Notes: generated by a model from the letters alone, not told the origin. Shown: positions 42,528-53,806, counted from the stretch's first letter. The stretch: DNA of 64,000 nt from Trichobilharzia regenti (GCA_944472135.2 OX235262.1:89068903-89132902); one strand, 5' to 3'. A program made the numbers and translations.

Positions 42528-42812
42528 ATGAAAATAATACAACACTTTATAATGTTCACTCTTATTCAGGCAATAGTTCTTCTTCCTTTTTCTGATATAT
42601 TCGAGTTTGGAATTCGATTAGATAACAATGATAGCAAAATTAATATGATTAGTGCTAACAATAAAGATATTGGAATGCAGAAAAAAAGGTAAGAAATTGA
42701 ATGTAATACTTTTATATCAAACAAGGTATTCTTTTTGCATACTTCATCTACCTAATCTACATTTAGTGATTGGTTAGAACAAACAGTAATATGTGCCCCA
42801 GTTTTAGACTAA
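42528..42812 (+). CDS. Candidate two-exon gene for a small secreted peptide
   Basis: Exon 1 would run from ATG at 42,528 to 42,688 (161 bases, ends in phase 2). It encodes MKIIQHFIMFTLIQAIVL, a basic start followed by a hydrophobic stretch typical of a signal peptide, then a polar segment rich in Asp, Asn and Lys. It ends at a consensus donor AAG|GTAAGA. A 78-base AT-rich intron (42,689-42,766) finishes in TCTACATTTAG. Exon 2 continues the frame with DWLEQTVICAPVLD and stops at TAA 42,810-42,812, giving about 68 residues. Without splicing the frame stops two codons after the donor. No homologue is recognised; the layout (signal-peptide exon, tiny following exon) recalls schistosome micro-exon gene (MEG) secreted proteins. 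A second donor-like GTATGT follows at 42,818. Chance occurrence in AT-rich DNA is a real alternative. Confidence 0.33.
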
Positions 42813-43034
42813 AAAAGGTATGTAAACTTAGATTCTTTTGTAGTGATAACCAAGAGTTTTTGAAGCTTATTATACTGGCTACTGGATATTACCTGTATTG
42901 AGTGTGAGGTGTTTGTTATGTATCTGGCAGTGACTATGAGATACCCAACCAGACCGGTTGTTATACTGTTTAATCCACTGAAATTTCGTCGTTTTTTTTT
43001 CAAAGTTAAATAATTACCTGTGACACTGTTTTTA

Positions 43035-43287
43035 GCGTCGATGGCATAGCGGTTAGAACGCTCACCGACCATGCACATGGTCCGGGGTTCGATCATCGGC
43101 CACCGATGCACTCCTTTACCCCCACTAAGCCAGAAATAATACGGGTAAAGCGGAAAGGTTGGGCATGGGGCTAGCAACCAGATCCTCTGAAAAAAAATAA
43201 ACACTGCTACAGAAACTTCAAGCCACTAGCTTGAAACCCTATCTTCCACTGGGAACGTGAAGGAATTATTATTATTTATTATTACAC
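43035..43287 (+). mobile_element. SINE family C, full-length plus-strand copy
   Basis: The head starts GCGTCGATGGCATAGCGG with B box GGGTTCGATCAT and palindrome GACCATGCACATGGTC, as in family B. It then switches to a different body (ACTCCTTTACCCCCACTAAG, GGGCTAGCAACC) and ends in TTGAAACCCTATCTTCCACT GGGAAC and ATT repeats. That terminal segment is the same as the 3' end of the RTE LINEs nearby. Confidence 0.85.
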
Positions 43288-43689
43288 TGTTTTTACATTT
43301 CCAATAAGGTGTATCTTTTGACGCCACTCTTATCCTTTATCTTTCATGAGTATTCACCAAATCACTCTATGAATTATCACCCGTTCTAGTATTACTTAGA
43401 GTTTCGTTTAGCTATTCAAATTATCCCAAATGTTCATAACCAGCTTTCTCTACTAATAACTTGTAAGTGACTTAAAAAAATAAGAAAAAAAACTTTTTTT
43501 TACTATCAGGCATCTATTTTGATTTCGTTTACTTTAGGATATTTTAATGCAAGTTTTGAAAGTAAACTGATTCATATATTCATTTGCGAATGCTAAGTTG
43601 GCAGTCTGTTTAAATTTAGGCTACCCGATGACCCCATCGATATTTCACAGATATTTTCTTCTGTACAGTTTGTTTAAATCTGATAAGAA
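43288..43689. other. No firm feature
   Basis: AT-rich. A possible 24-base micro-exon (43,538-43,561) lies between TTTACTTTAG and GTAAAC, but its only open phases do not fit the candidate gene upstream. Not supported as a feature. Confidence 0.3.
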
Positions 43690-44100
43690 ATGACCTTTAA
43701 TAACGTTTTATACTCTGGCGAGTATTTAATGTGTTTACACATCTTGCTGATTCTCAATTTTCTGGTTATCATGAGCAAAAAACATAATCGTAGGTCGGGG
43801 AGTATTGCAATGCAAGAGAGAGAGAGAGAGAGAGCTGTTCGTAGGATTGTGTCCTTGGTTCACAGAATGGATTCCTGAACCTTTTCTAATTGCCATTCAA
43901 CCATATTACATGCACTTACCAAAGAAGACAAAGAACAGACATCTTAATTTCTTGGTTTGCACTTCTTGTCAGGTAGAAGCGCTTCAAATAGCCTACTGTC
44001 ACGTGATATTTTATATGAAGATCCTGGATGAAGTGAAAATATCATGAAATAAACTATGCTTAAAATTTTGTACAATATATAAACGCTGTACAAAATAAAG
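43690..44100 (+). other. Open frames ending beside poly(A) signals, unidentified
   Basis: One frame (43,690-43,878) has a hydrophobic run LMCLHILLILNFLVIM and then a GA-repeat-encoded RERERER stretch. A second (43,805-44,047) reads on through PFLIAIQPYYMHLPKKTKN and VCTSCQVEALQIAYC to TGA, directly followed by AAATAAAC at 44,047 and AAAATAAAGC near 44,092. It could be a terminal exon: an acceptor-like CCTTGGTTCACAG ends at 43,865. No family recognised. Confidence 0.22.
43815..43834. repeat. AG dinucleotide repeat, 20 bp
   Basis: Ten AG units without interruption. Confidence 0.95.
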
Positions 44101-44392
44101 CTATTATTATTTTTTAAATATTCGTTTCTTAACATAAAAAAATGACGCTGCACTCAGTTTATAAGAAAAACGATTTTAGAATGTCATCATATTGGAATGC
44201 ACTAAAAACAAATAGGTTTTCTGGACATGGTAGTTTAAGATTTGTCAAGCGTTTTAAATTAACCTTGTACAGTGCTATCTCAGTGCCGGACTGGTTTCAA
44301 TATAGGTACGTTTCGTGGTAGGCATGAGCCTTTTAACTACTGTGACAGCATTTACTCATTCCTATTTTCAAAGTTTATGAATTCATTTTTCT
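44101..44392. other. No recognisable feature
   Basis: AT-rich spacer; nothing identified. Confidence 0.45.
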
Positions 44393-44625
44393 ATTCCTTC
44401 ACGTTCCCAGTGGAAGATAGGGCTTCAAGCTAGAGGCTTGAAGTTTCTGTAGCAGTGTTTATTTTTTTTAGAGGATCTGGTTGCTAGCCTCATGCCCAAC
44501 CTTTCCACTTTACCAGTTTTTATTACTGGCTTACTGGGTTAAAGGAGTGCGTCTGTGGCCAAGGATCGAACCCAGGACCATGTACATGATCGGCGAGTGC
44601 CCTAACCTCTGTGCCACCGACGCAC
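44393..44625 (-). mobile_element. SINE family C copy
   Basis: Minus strand, full length. The plus-strand wording is ACGTTCCCAGTGGAAGATAG, GCTTCAAGCTAGAGGCTTGA, CTAGCCTCATGCCCAACCTT, GGATCGAACCCAGG and GCCACCGACGCAC. It faces the plus-strand copy at 43.0 kb. Confidence 0.85.
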
Positions 44626-44884
44626 CATGAATTCATGAAATATTGTAATTATGTTTTACTTTTACTGGTAAACTACACTCTTGACAATTTGAATCTTCAA
44701 CTGCAAGCGTTTTCTGCTTCTTATCAGTATTCTAAGAAGTTTATTTCTTTGTATAATTCATAATCACTTTGAGAACTGTAGTCCTGACCTTGACTGTAAT
44801 GTTGCAGGGGAAGTTATGGAGCTGAAAATTAACCTCTATCAATTGTCGTATTGAGATGATCAGAACCAATTTATAAACTTTCAA

Positions 44885-45140
44885 GAGTTGGTTTGTAAGG
44901 ATTAGATTGTTTTTTTTGCGAATCTGATAAAAGATTGATATCAATTAGAAAACCATTGAAAACATGGGCCATTGAATCAGATCGCAGTAGCTGAATGGTC
45001 TATGAGCTCGCTGATCTTGTAACCGGAAGGTCCTGGGTTAGAACCCCAGTAGGTGCGTAGTATTGATGATTCCTAAACTAGGATGAAATAAATGTTCAGT
45101 ACTTCCTGGTTTTCAGTGGTTCTATAACTAATTCATTAAC
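44885..45140 (+). mobile_element. SINE family A, tail inverted in front of body
   Basis: 44,885-44,968 is a minus-strand tail (GAGTTGGTTTGTAAGGATTA to ACCATTGAAAACATGGG). From about 44,969 the plus-strand head follows, with A box TAGCTGAATGG, B box GGGTTAGAACCCC, TTGATGATTCCTAAACTAGG and the tail. The arrangement resembles 12,197-12,528, but I find no clear target duplication. Confidence 0.75.
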
Positions 45141-45944
45141 GTTAATTAGAAAAGGGTCAAAATAAACAGAAAGAACAGAATTAAAATTATTTTATATACT
45201 GTGAGATATAGTAAAAATAATGTCATATAGGAGTGATATTAAGTTTAGAATAAAGGCAGGCATAAATCAAGTCAGGAATCGATTCTGAGCCATGTAACGT
45301 AGAGTTTGTAGCCATGGTGACACAAATCTCAGTTGGATAAGCTGTTGGTCAGTCGTCCCTCAAAGCTATTAGCTAGGGTCAAGACTCTTTCATTCCCCAA
45401 GAATTAGAGGTGTGCTTCACCAATAAAGTAGTGGATTCCGTTCCTAACTATATATATATACAGCACTGTTGTAAATCAAAAAATAAAAATAAATTAAGTG
45501 TTTAGATTAGGTTAATACTTTAATACTTATGACTTTCATTTTCGGTATGTAAATATTGTCACTTATCAAAAAAATGTAAATATAAGAGGGGTCTTTTCAT
45601 TCATTCATGTAAGCATCCTATTGCGCGTTATCTACTTATCACCTGGCTTTATTTCCTCAAAAAATGATGTAACTGTCAATCAGAAAACTGCGGAAACTGA
45701 TAACAAATAAGGTACGATATCGAAAAAAACCACCTGGCTATCGGTTCAAACGATGACTGGATATGACAATTAATTTATGCACGAACATATTGATGGCCCT
45801 ATTACATTGACTATGGGTGCTACAGCTGCATTCCGTCAAGCTGATGACATTCCATCATTTCAAGAGATGACAGGTAACTTGTCAGGCATAATATTACAGT
45901 TTCTTGTGTTATGATAATATAGATATTCATCCTCTTTTCAAGAG
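45141..45944. other. No recognisable feature
   Basis: AT-rich with a short TATATATATA run near 45,450. Nothing coding or repeated recognised. Confidence 0.4.
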
Positions 45945-46365
45945 TTAGCTTGTAGGATTTGATTCGTTTCAAGTTTGATTACAGATTCCTTGCAGTTGGA
46001 GAACCATTTGAAATAAGGGAGTATTGGACAGCTGTTTCATCCTAGTTTGTGAATCATCGGTAGAGGAACTCATCAGCGTCCTAACCCAGGACCTTCTACT
46101 CATAGGGCAAGCTCGTAGACCATTCAGCCACTGGGACCTGAGTCAACGACTCATGAATTCATACTTCTATCAATCCGTGGTTTTAACGCGACCAATAGGC
46201 AGTGTTATCGAAGAGTATTTCTTCTCATTCCCACCGGTCACGACTCCTCATTAGAGCTGTAGGCAGCTTAATCCTGTAGTGAGCCACTAGTGAGCCCCAG
46301 GGTGATTTTCAAGTGTTCGGTTTGCAGGGATTTTGTTGTTCTTCGCGTTTCGGATTTCATCTATA
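45945..46365 (-). mobile_element. SINE family A, full unit with tail-to-head junction
   Basis: Minus-strand unit 45,945-46,305 from tail through head (CATTCAGCCACTGGGACC) and 5' domain to GTGAGCCCCAGGGTGA. It is followed at once by the tail of another unit in the same orientation (TTTTCAAGTGTTCGGTTTGC to CGGATTTCATC, to about 46,362). Diverged, so an old tandem. Confidence 0.75.
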
Positions 46366-47236
46366 CTTTACTGAACGTTGCATCATATTTGTTGTGATGC
46401 ATGTCCCAGGTTTTTGTCACTGCAAGTCTGATGATGTTACTGGCATCATATAACAAAATTATTCAGTGGTTTATAACTCTAAGTTTATTTCATTTGATAA
46501 TTCTCACACTAATACAGTATTATCCTATGGTTAATGTATACAGAATAAATTACTATTCAAAATCGCATTAGTTTAGCCACATGATTTTCTGCATCTGATT
46601 TCTGTTGTTTTCATGCTTTATATTCATTTGTTTAAGGGGGAGTAAAGTCCTGAATATTTTTTGAATAGATGTTGCATCATTTTGACGATATGTATTGGAT
46701 GTTAATCCGATTAACAAAGATTCGGTAATCAATTCTTCTTTTTAGTGTAGTCCAGTGGTACCCTGGTTTTATGATTACGTGTCAGTGTTTGTATATTAAT
46801 GACGAAAACTTTAAATTATTCACAAAAGTCTATCATTCTAAATTATTCTAAATGTTTCGCCAAATTAACTAATCTTCATAGGCTACTTTTATCGATGTAC
46901 TTAGCTTCACAGTCATCACATGACGTCTAATAGTTTGGACTATTTTTGTTGCTTAAAATTCAACAAAATCTTTAAACCAATGACGTCTAGCTTTTAATCA
47001 GAATCATGTGTTTCGCTCCACACGTTTATTTCTGACAACTGTAACACTATGTCGTATTTGAGTTTCTTCATAGTTGTGCTACCACTTCTGTACACACTGT
47101 TATCGTTATTTGTTTTATGTTTTGAAGTTTTAAAAACTGATGTGTATTAACTCCTCTTCTGTGTTTTCCGGTTCCTTATTTTGTCAACTAGCCGTATGAT
47201 CTGAAAATATCCGGCACCTGCTTTAAATCGTTTTTA
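46366..47236. other. No recognisable feature
   Basis: AT-rich sequence. No repeat, RNA gene or supported frame found. Confidence 0.45.
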
Positions 47237-47381
47237 TTATAGCTTGATTCCACATCGTATTTTTGGGACAAGTATGGAATTTCCAGCATGTGATACGGTA
47301 TCAGGTGTGCATTGGTAGGGATCGAACCCTGGACCATTTGCATAGTCGGCGAGAGTTCTAACCGCTGTGCCGCCAATGCAC
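47237..47381 (-). mobile_element. SINE family B copy with internal deletion
   Basis: Minus strand. The ends are intact (TAGCTTGATTCCACATCGTA and GCCGCCAATGCAC on the plus strand), but about 30 bases of the tail centre are missing between CATGTGATA and GGTATCAGGTGTGC. Confidence 0.78.
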
Positions 47382-47547
47382 TACAAGGAAGACTTAAATT
47401 GTAAGCATCCCACGTTATATTTTTGATCTCTGTGATCACTTGTATCTACACATCTGTCTCATTTTAATTTCTAATTTCAGCCTTACATAACCACTTGTTT
47501 TTATTCATATTCTAAATCAAAGGTAGTTTGGACTTGATTGAATGCTA

Positions 47548-48185
47548 ATTTCAATAATAATAATAATTTGCTTTATTGCAAAACAGTACTTGCGATACAG
47601 AATGAATTCTCGGCATTTTGCTGTAGTACTGCATCCAGTTAGTACATTAACAATAAATAAAATTCTACATAGATTAAGGGTAATCTGAGTTAGTTTTGAC
47701 AACAATATACTGGCATGTTGGTAGCAAAGCCAAAATTGAACAGAGTATTTGAAGGTGTTAGAACAGAGTAGTTACCAGCATATTTACTGGTGTAAGCGGT
47801 AACAAAATGGTCGAAATATACAGAGTGTGAAAAAAAGAAGTAGAATGTTTTAAACAGAGTTCGTAAGGAAGAAAGAAACAAAGCAGCACATAACAGAGAA
47901 AAAAGCAGAGAGAGAGAAAAGGAAAAGAGAGAAAGAAAACGTTGTACCCATAAATGATATGAGTTGGAAAGACGAGATCCAGTTGTTCTACTGACTACTT
48001 AATAGGTTATAGGTTTCACGCCTAATGCTTTCTTTCTCACACAGAACACGAGCTAAGTAGGGTATAGTTGAGTTTTTGTACTTGTTGGTGCGAGCATATA
48101 GTTTCCTATATAGGCTTCTGGTTTTTCCTGATGAGATAGAAGGGGAGAGTTGTGAATGAAGAGGGTGGTGTGAGTTAGGTAAAAT
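47548..48185 (-). mobile_element. CR1/jockey-like LINE, 5'-truncated 3' end
   Basis: Nearly the same sequence as 18,560-19,195: ATAATTTGCTTTATTGCAAA, GGTAATCTGAGTTAGTTTTG, AGCAAAGCCAAAATTGAACA, GTTGTACCCATAAATGATAT and GAAGAGGGTGGTGTGAGTTA. It ends abruptly at about 48,185, the truncation point. Only the 3' untranslated part and the last codons are included. Confidence 0.85.
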
Positions 48186-48189
48186 TAGT

Positions 48190-49080
48190 TTCTTTTTGCA
48201 ACACCAAAAGTATGTCTAATATAAGGATACTGCTGCTTTGGAGAAACGTCAGATAATCTCTTCAGGTCACAAGATCTCACACATCTATGCGTGATTCCGC
48301 TACAATTGACAATATTGGTTATCTCACTGCCATATCTTCTGTTTTCATACACTAAGGTAATTTCAAATTGGCTGTGAAAAGTGTATTTATCTTTTGTATT
48401 ACTACAAACAATGTATTTCTTTCAATGTGATCAGTTCTTACCAATATATTTCGTAATTTCTCTCTCAAATGGTTACTGCTAAAGGTGCCTGTCATGTATC
48501 TAGGCTAGTTAACTATTTGAAAAAGGCCATCCTAATAAACTTGAAAAAGCCAGTAACACATCGGCTATCTCCTACCTCAGTTCGGTCTTTGTTGAGTTCG
48601 AAATTCCTTTTATGGCCTGATATTAAAAGTGTTTGCATCTAGGGTTTTTCTTATTTTAGGAGGGGTATTTTCAAAGACAATTCAAAGTGTTTAAATGCGT
48701 TTAACGGCAAACTGTTGGCACCTTATCATCTAGTATTCGAGGTGTTTTCTGATTTTATCTCCGCACGCTATCATCTGCATATATAATGCAAACTTTCATA
48801 TAAATCGTTGGCCGATTCATTGATTTTCACAGCTTTCTTTGATAAATTTAAGTAGGAATTATCTCAATGTTTTTTGATATTTAATAGCTTTCTTGAGATT
48901 GGAGAGCTTTCAACGTTCCAGGGTCTTGTCTGATATATATCTGATTTCTGATAACATATGACTTTTACCCTAAATCTAAAATTTAGTGAACAAAACACTT
49001 TTTTCACTGTTGAATTGAAACCGGTCTTCTTCAGTTTAGTATTATATTTCAATTAAAATTAGTCTTGGGTTTACTGTTCA
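48190..49080. other. No firm feature
   Basis: Unassigned sequence. The block around 48.2-48.9 kb could be an old retroelement because it is less AT-rich, but no protein motif is readable. Confidence 0.35.
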
Positions 49081-49082
49081 AC

Positions 49083-49205
49083 AGCTGTACGACAACGGCA
49101 CATGTCAAGTTATCGAAAACGGAAAACTCAGTAGGGCGCTTAAAGTAAACGCAGGAGTCAGACAAGCGTGCTTATTATCACCCACGATGATATTCCTAAT
49201 TGTGT
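49083..49205 (+). mobile_element. RTE-type LINE, isolated RT motif B fragment
   Basis: An open stretch reads QLYDNGTCQVIENGKLSRAL followed by VNAGVRQACLLSPTMIFLIV. GVRQACLLSP is RT motif B of the RTE family (usually GVRQGCLLSP), preceded by the finger-palm segment also seen at 17.55 kb. The flanks do not match, so this is a small orphan fragment. Confidence 0.75.
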
Positions 49206-49694
49206 TTTGTTGTAGAAGTTTCTTTTAGATATTATGATATAAAACTATAAATATCTAAACCACAGAGATAGCAAATTTCCTGGAACAATTTAAGCACTGA
49301 GTTAGAATTTCTCAAATTTCATTAAAAACCAAGATGAAATCAGAGAAATTCTACTGAAGAAGCTGCGACTCACACAGTGAAACATCCAAAAATAATTTGT
49401 TTTGATTTTCTAAACATATTGGGATTATTTAAGATATTTTTACAATAATATCATGTATCATTTATTTTTTGTTCAACAAATCATTAAGTAGAAAAGTCAG
49501 AGTTTTCATGAAATGTATTTTTGTTTTAGCAGTTTAAATGGTAAAACTGTCGAAATGTTCAGTAGTTTGAACAACATAATATGTGATCTCTGCTATTTCG
49601 CATCTCTTTTTTTGAATATAATCCACAATAATGAATTCTCAACCTAATTTCCCTTCGTTTTATTTCTTCGTACTTCGAATGTCATATTTTTTTA
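49206..49694. other. No recognisable feature
   Basis: AT-rich spacer; nothing identified. Confidence 0.45.
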
Positions 49695-49872
49695 TTCCTT
49701 AACGTTCCCAGGGAAACATAGAGCTTGAAGTTGCGGTAGCAGTGAAGTTTTTTTTATTTTTTAGGAGATGCCATTGCTAGCTTCATGCCCAACCTTCCCT
49801 TTTTACCAGTCTTACTAATGCTTTAACGAGGTAAAGGAGTGCGTCGGCCAGGGAATGAATCTCGAATATCAT
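49695..49872 (-). mobile_element. SINE family C copy, head truncated
   Basis: The plus strand reads ACGTTCCCAGGGAAACATAG, TTGCTAGCTTCATGCCCAAC and GTAAAGGAGTGCGTCGGCCA. The outer part of the head, including the B box, is decayed. Confidence 0.75.
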
Positions 49873-50037
49873 ATTGACAGAACTTAATTTTGCTCTTGAT
49901 CCACAGTTTCCTCACTCAAAAGTTTACTATCTGAACACCATTTGAATAATACTGTAAAACTTCTGTTTAAATTTATGAATTCTTTTTCATCTTCATTTGA
50001 AATTAGATGGCCAGAAGTGGAGATAATCAAGTGTATT

Positions 50038-50480
50038 ATTATTATTGTTCCCTTGGGTTCCTAGTGGAACATAGAGCTTCAACTTCACGTCTCCACTTGC
50101 TTCTGTCTTCTGATGTGCTTTTCACAGTTGTTGGTTGATAAATGTCTGCAACAGGCTGTTGGAACTATTCTTTGTGACCCGCCCGCCAACTTTCTGATCT
50201 ATATAGAATAACTGACTTGACGTCGTTTGTATTGAAAATCCAACAGAATTTTGTTGTTGATGCTGGCTGAGTGACGAAGATTTCCAGATTGGTTTCAGGT
50301 TGATAAGTGTGTTTCTCGCCTTCCCGATTCTCGCTCGATTTGGCATCCTCGTCAGTTCCTACTACCTGTAGTTGAGACAATGCTCCCTAGATCAGTGAGT
50401 GAATGAAGTAACCTCTTTCAAATCCCTCCCGTTGATGGTGATTGGCGCTGGATGTTGCTGTTGTTGTTGTTGTTGGTTGG
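50038..50480 (-). mobile_element. RTE-type LINE, internally deleted, same subfamily as 41.5 kb
   Basis: The 3' tail is at 50,050 (CCTTGGGTTCCTAGTGGAAC) next to ATT repeats. Frame 50,122-50,346 has ARIGKARNTLINLKPIWKSS and SLSQHQQQNSVGFSIQTTSS. Compared with the plus-strand relative, about 300 bases are missing between the 3' end (GCTTCTGTCTTCTGATGTGC) and TTGTTGGTTGATAAATGTCT. A GTT repeat near 50,455-50,475 ends the match. Confidence 0.83.
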
Positions 50481-52489
50481 TGTAATAAGTGGAAATATAA
50501 ACGATGTACACGATTTATGCTCACTCAGCTAGTAATAACACCAAGCACTCGACCATAAAAGTAACCTTATTTTAAACGAACTTCTAAGAGGCTTAATTTG
50601 ATTAAGAAGTGATTAATATTTACGTGTTGATTCGCCAAACTTAAACTATTCCAAGTAGTAACATTATATTTATTTGAGTATATTACAGTCAGTAGCTCAG
50701 TATTTCAGTTATTGACTTACAGAAGTATTACAAATTCTGGTTAAAATAGTTTGGTTATCCTTAAAAAACAAAAACAGAAAACAGGTAATGTAACATCGGT
50801 TATTGTCTAGTTTATATGTAAGCATAATATCTCATATTGATTGTCTCAAAATATAACCGCACAGACTAGTAAAAGTGAGTTTACCCGACTTAAATGTTTT
50901 ATCTGAGTAAACTGGATATCTGAGTAAAACTGTTTCTATTTTGAAGTGTGAGTTTTCTATATTTGCTTGAGCTAAATATTAGACAAATCTCACTTGTTCT
51001 GTGAAACTTAATAACATACATTACATTGATACACACAATCTAAAATAAATACAAACCATAGATTAGTTAATATCATTTCAAATTGATTTCTATTTGTCAC
51101 ACTTAATGGTTGGCATTTTGTACATATATGAATGCCAAATTTTACACAACATGGACAATAACAACCAGTCATATGAACACTGTCTGACTAAGGCATATGA
51201 TTGTTTCAATGCATATTACTACAAATAGAAAGAATTCACTTATCTGTATTCTTTTTTCTAAATCGTGTTAATAAAGTGAATTAGTCAGCATATAATACTA
51301 TTGTGAATGTATTTCGTATAATTTACTAGTCCTCATAGGGTAACTAATGTTGGAATTTTGTTACTGAAACCGTGAACAGCTGTATAGTTGTAATGTACTA
51401 TAGGCTTTTTCGAATATCAGTAGTTGCTGATATAGCCAACAGTTGTATGAATATTTTGTTTTGCTAAAAATACTGTGAAGTGTACATTAGGAAAGTTCAA
51501 AATAATGGAGGTACTAGAGGCATCAGAATAAAGGTGATTTTCAGTGCAATCTAATAATAATTATAACAATATTTCCATACAAAGCATAAATCAGTTCATT
51601 TTGGATATTTATGTAGCATAAATCCTTTTTCAGAAGTTAATGGAATGCTACATAATTAGTTGTCGTTTCACTGCTACGACAAGGGCAAATAAGTGAGGAT
51701 CATGATGATACCACCAACTATTTGACAATCCCATCCTTTTAAAAACTCAGAGGGTTTCCAATTTCACTATGAAATGTTCTTTACATTATTGATTGAGTTT
51801 CAGTATAGAACTTTGTACAGAAACACACCAGCTCAAGTTGACACACTCCATGTAGCACACACAAAAGTAGATGAGAAAAGAGAAAAAAGGTTTCAAAAGT
51901 ACGAAAATAAGCAGAAATCTGAGAGACGTAGAATAGTAACATGGAAAAACATGATAGCTGAGTGGAAGTAGGAGATCACAAAAAGTGAATACGTCTGCAC
52001 TAATGAGAATGATTACAAGCTATATCATCAACAGCCTCCAGTCATTCGTTTTTAGCATCTCTAGAACCCTTACCAGATAGTCTACACTTCCCTTGTCAGC
52101 CAAACTAACTGTAAAATACTTCATTGACTGATAGTAAATTTTAGTTTGACCACCTGTAACCCCTTTTCAACCTGACCCGACGTTAATTAACATTTTCTCG
52201 TCGAGGAAGGCTATGGTTAGACATTCTCAACACGTGTCTCAAACATTTCAATTAATGTGGCTTCACAACCTCATTGATTGACTTAGTCTCTTTACCTAAC
52301 ACTCGACGCCTAACCCCAATATTACCCACCCTACTACACCATTTAACACAGAAGATACAATGCAGACATCTGTTGTCAAAGACAACTAGCCTTTTCACAT
52401 CTTCTAATTTCAGTGGCCATGTTTAGAGTCATGGAGGAGAACAAAGCAAACTGCTGCGTAGTACACATTTCCTTTGATCGATAGCCGTA
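50481..52489. other. Long stretch without recognisable features
   Basis: AT-rich to about 52,100, then pyrimidine-rich. A plus-strand frame at 51,774-51,971 is lysine-rich (KREKRFQKYENKQKSERRR) and unsupported. The end, from about 52,300, may be eroded LINE sequence leading into the next feature. Confidence 0.4.
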
Positions 52490-53608
52490 TATCACATTTA
52501 CACCAGAGATGACGTAACTGTATCACTGCCTATCACTTCAAGTCTGACTGCTCCAAACTTAATAGCTTTCTGCTGGACATCAGCAAGTGGTCTAAGTCAA
52601 ATGGTCTTATGTTAAATCCTTCCAAATGTCAGGTAGTTAACTTTACTTTCAAGCATCGACGTGACATGCATGAACTAGTCAGTTCCCATGATGCCTGTAG
52701 CATAGATGGCACTAAAACTGAAACCAAGTCAAGCATTAAATACCTTGGATTAGCTCTTTCCTTTGACCTTTCATGGTCATCCCACACCTTATCTATCTCT
52801 AAGAAAATGTTTCGTCTTACCTTCTACATTAAAAAGTTTAGACAATCAGGTATCAATCAACCTTTACTTCTGCAGTTTGTAAACTCCTGTATTTTACCTA
52901 TTGTACTCTATTGCTCTCCATTAATCTTTCTGGGCTTCTCAAAAAAGACTATATCATATTACGAAGGGTATTAAATGCTGTGATTAGAGCTTGTGGTATG
53001 CCACTGCGTGAGCTCGCCAATACTATAGTCGACAGACACATAAATTCCTGTACAAAATGGGCGAAGGCCGTACTGTCAGACCTTCTGCACCCCCTTTATT
53101 CACAACTATCCCCTTGCATCTCATCAGGTAGGACGAGAAGTCAATATAAGAATTTATATGCTCAAACCGCTAAGTACAAAAATTCTATAATACCGCATTT
53201 AGTCCGTATTTTATGTGATGAAGACACTGTTAGACGTGAAACATATAAGTTACTATGTAATTAGCACAGTGAATCGACCCTTTCATCGTTCATCTTTCTG
53301 TAATTTTATGGTGTCACCCTTTCTATCGTTTAATTATAACTTAGCTATTTTATTTTAGTTGGTATTCCTATTATTACTACAATTTTATACTTTATGCATA
53401 TTTTTCTCCGTATTGCATACAGTAATTTGCTATGTAGCTGCTATAACAACGTTCTATTATTATTATTATGTAATGCTTATTTTTAATTTTTTTGTCGTTT
53501 TTGAGTAAATTAGATGCAATATTGTACTGAGTGCTGAAAATTCTTTGCTTTATCATTAGTACTGTTTTTGGAATAAAGCAAAAATTATTATTATTATTAT
53601 TATTATTG
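52490..53608 (+). mobile_element. CR1/jockey-like LINE, RT motif C to 3' end
   Basis: Near 52,508 the frame reads RDDVTVSLPITSS, the counterpart of YADDLAVSL in the copy at 19.76 kb. Frame 52,609-52,974 then carries NPSKCQVVNFTFKHRRD, IKYLGLALSFDLSWSSHTLS and LQFVNSCILPIVLYCSPLIF. After a frameshift near 52,930, frame 52,911-53,264 continues with LLKKDYIILRRVLNAVIRAC and ends at TAG 53,262. The 3' region closes with TTTTTGGAATAAAGCAAA and ATT repeats, identical in wording to the other family members. A relatively young copy, disabled by one visible frameshift and the altered YADD. Confidence 0.85.
53584..53608. repeat. ATT microsatellite at the LINE 3' end
   Basis: Eight ATT units forming the 3' terminal repeat of the preceding LINE. 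Confidence 0.93.
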
Positions 53609-53806
53609 TAACCTGATGAACGCCACATGAGCGCTTTGCATCCGTGCTAAGATTTCTTCGGCAGTCAGTGTATGAGGGTAATATGACTTCCAAAATGAGT
53701 GAATTGGTCAACATGTTACACTACTTCAATCTGTTTCTTTAATCTAGGAGTTGGCGCAGTCCAGTGCTGCAGCATTATTTTACATTTGACAGGAGCAAAT
53801 CACATG

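Noticed and set aside
43538..43561. 24-base symmetric micro-exon between TTTAG and GTAAAC
   Set aside because: Borders are plausible, but in the phase required by the candidate gene upstream it contains a stop, and such short matches are common by chance in AT-rich DNA.
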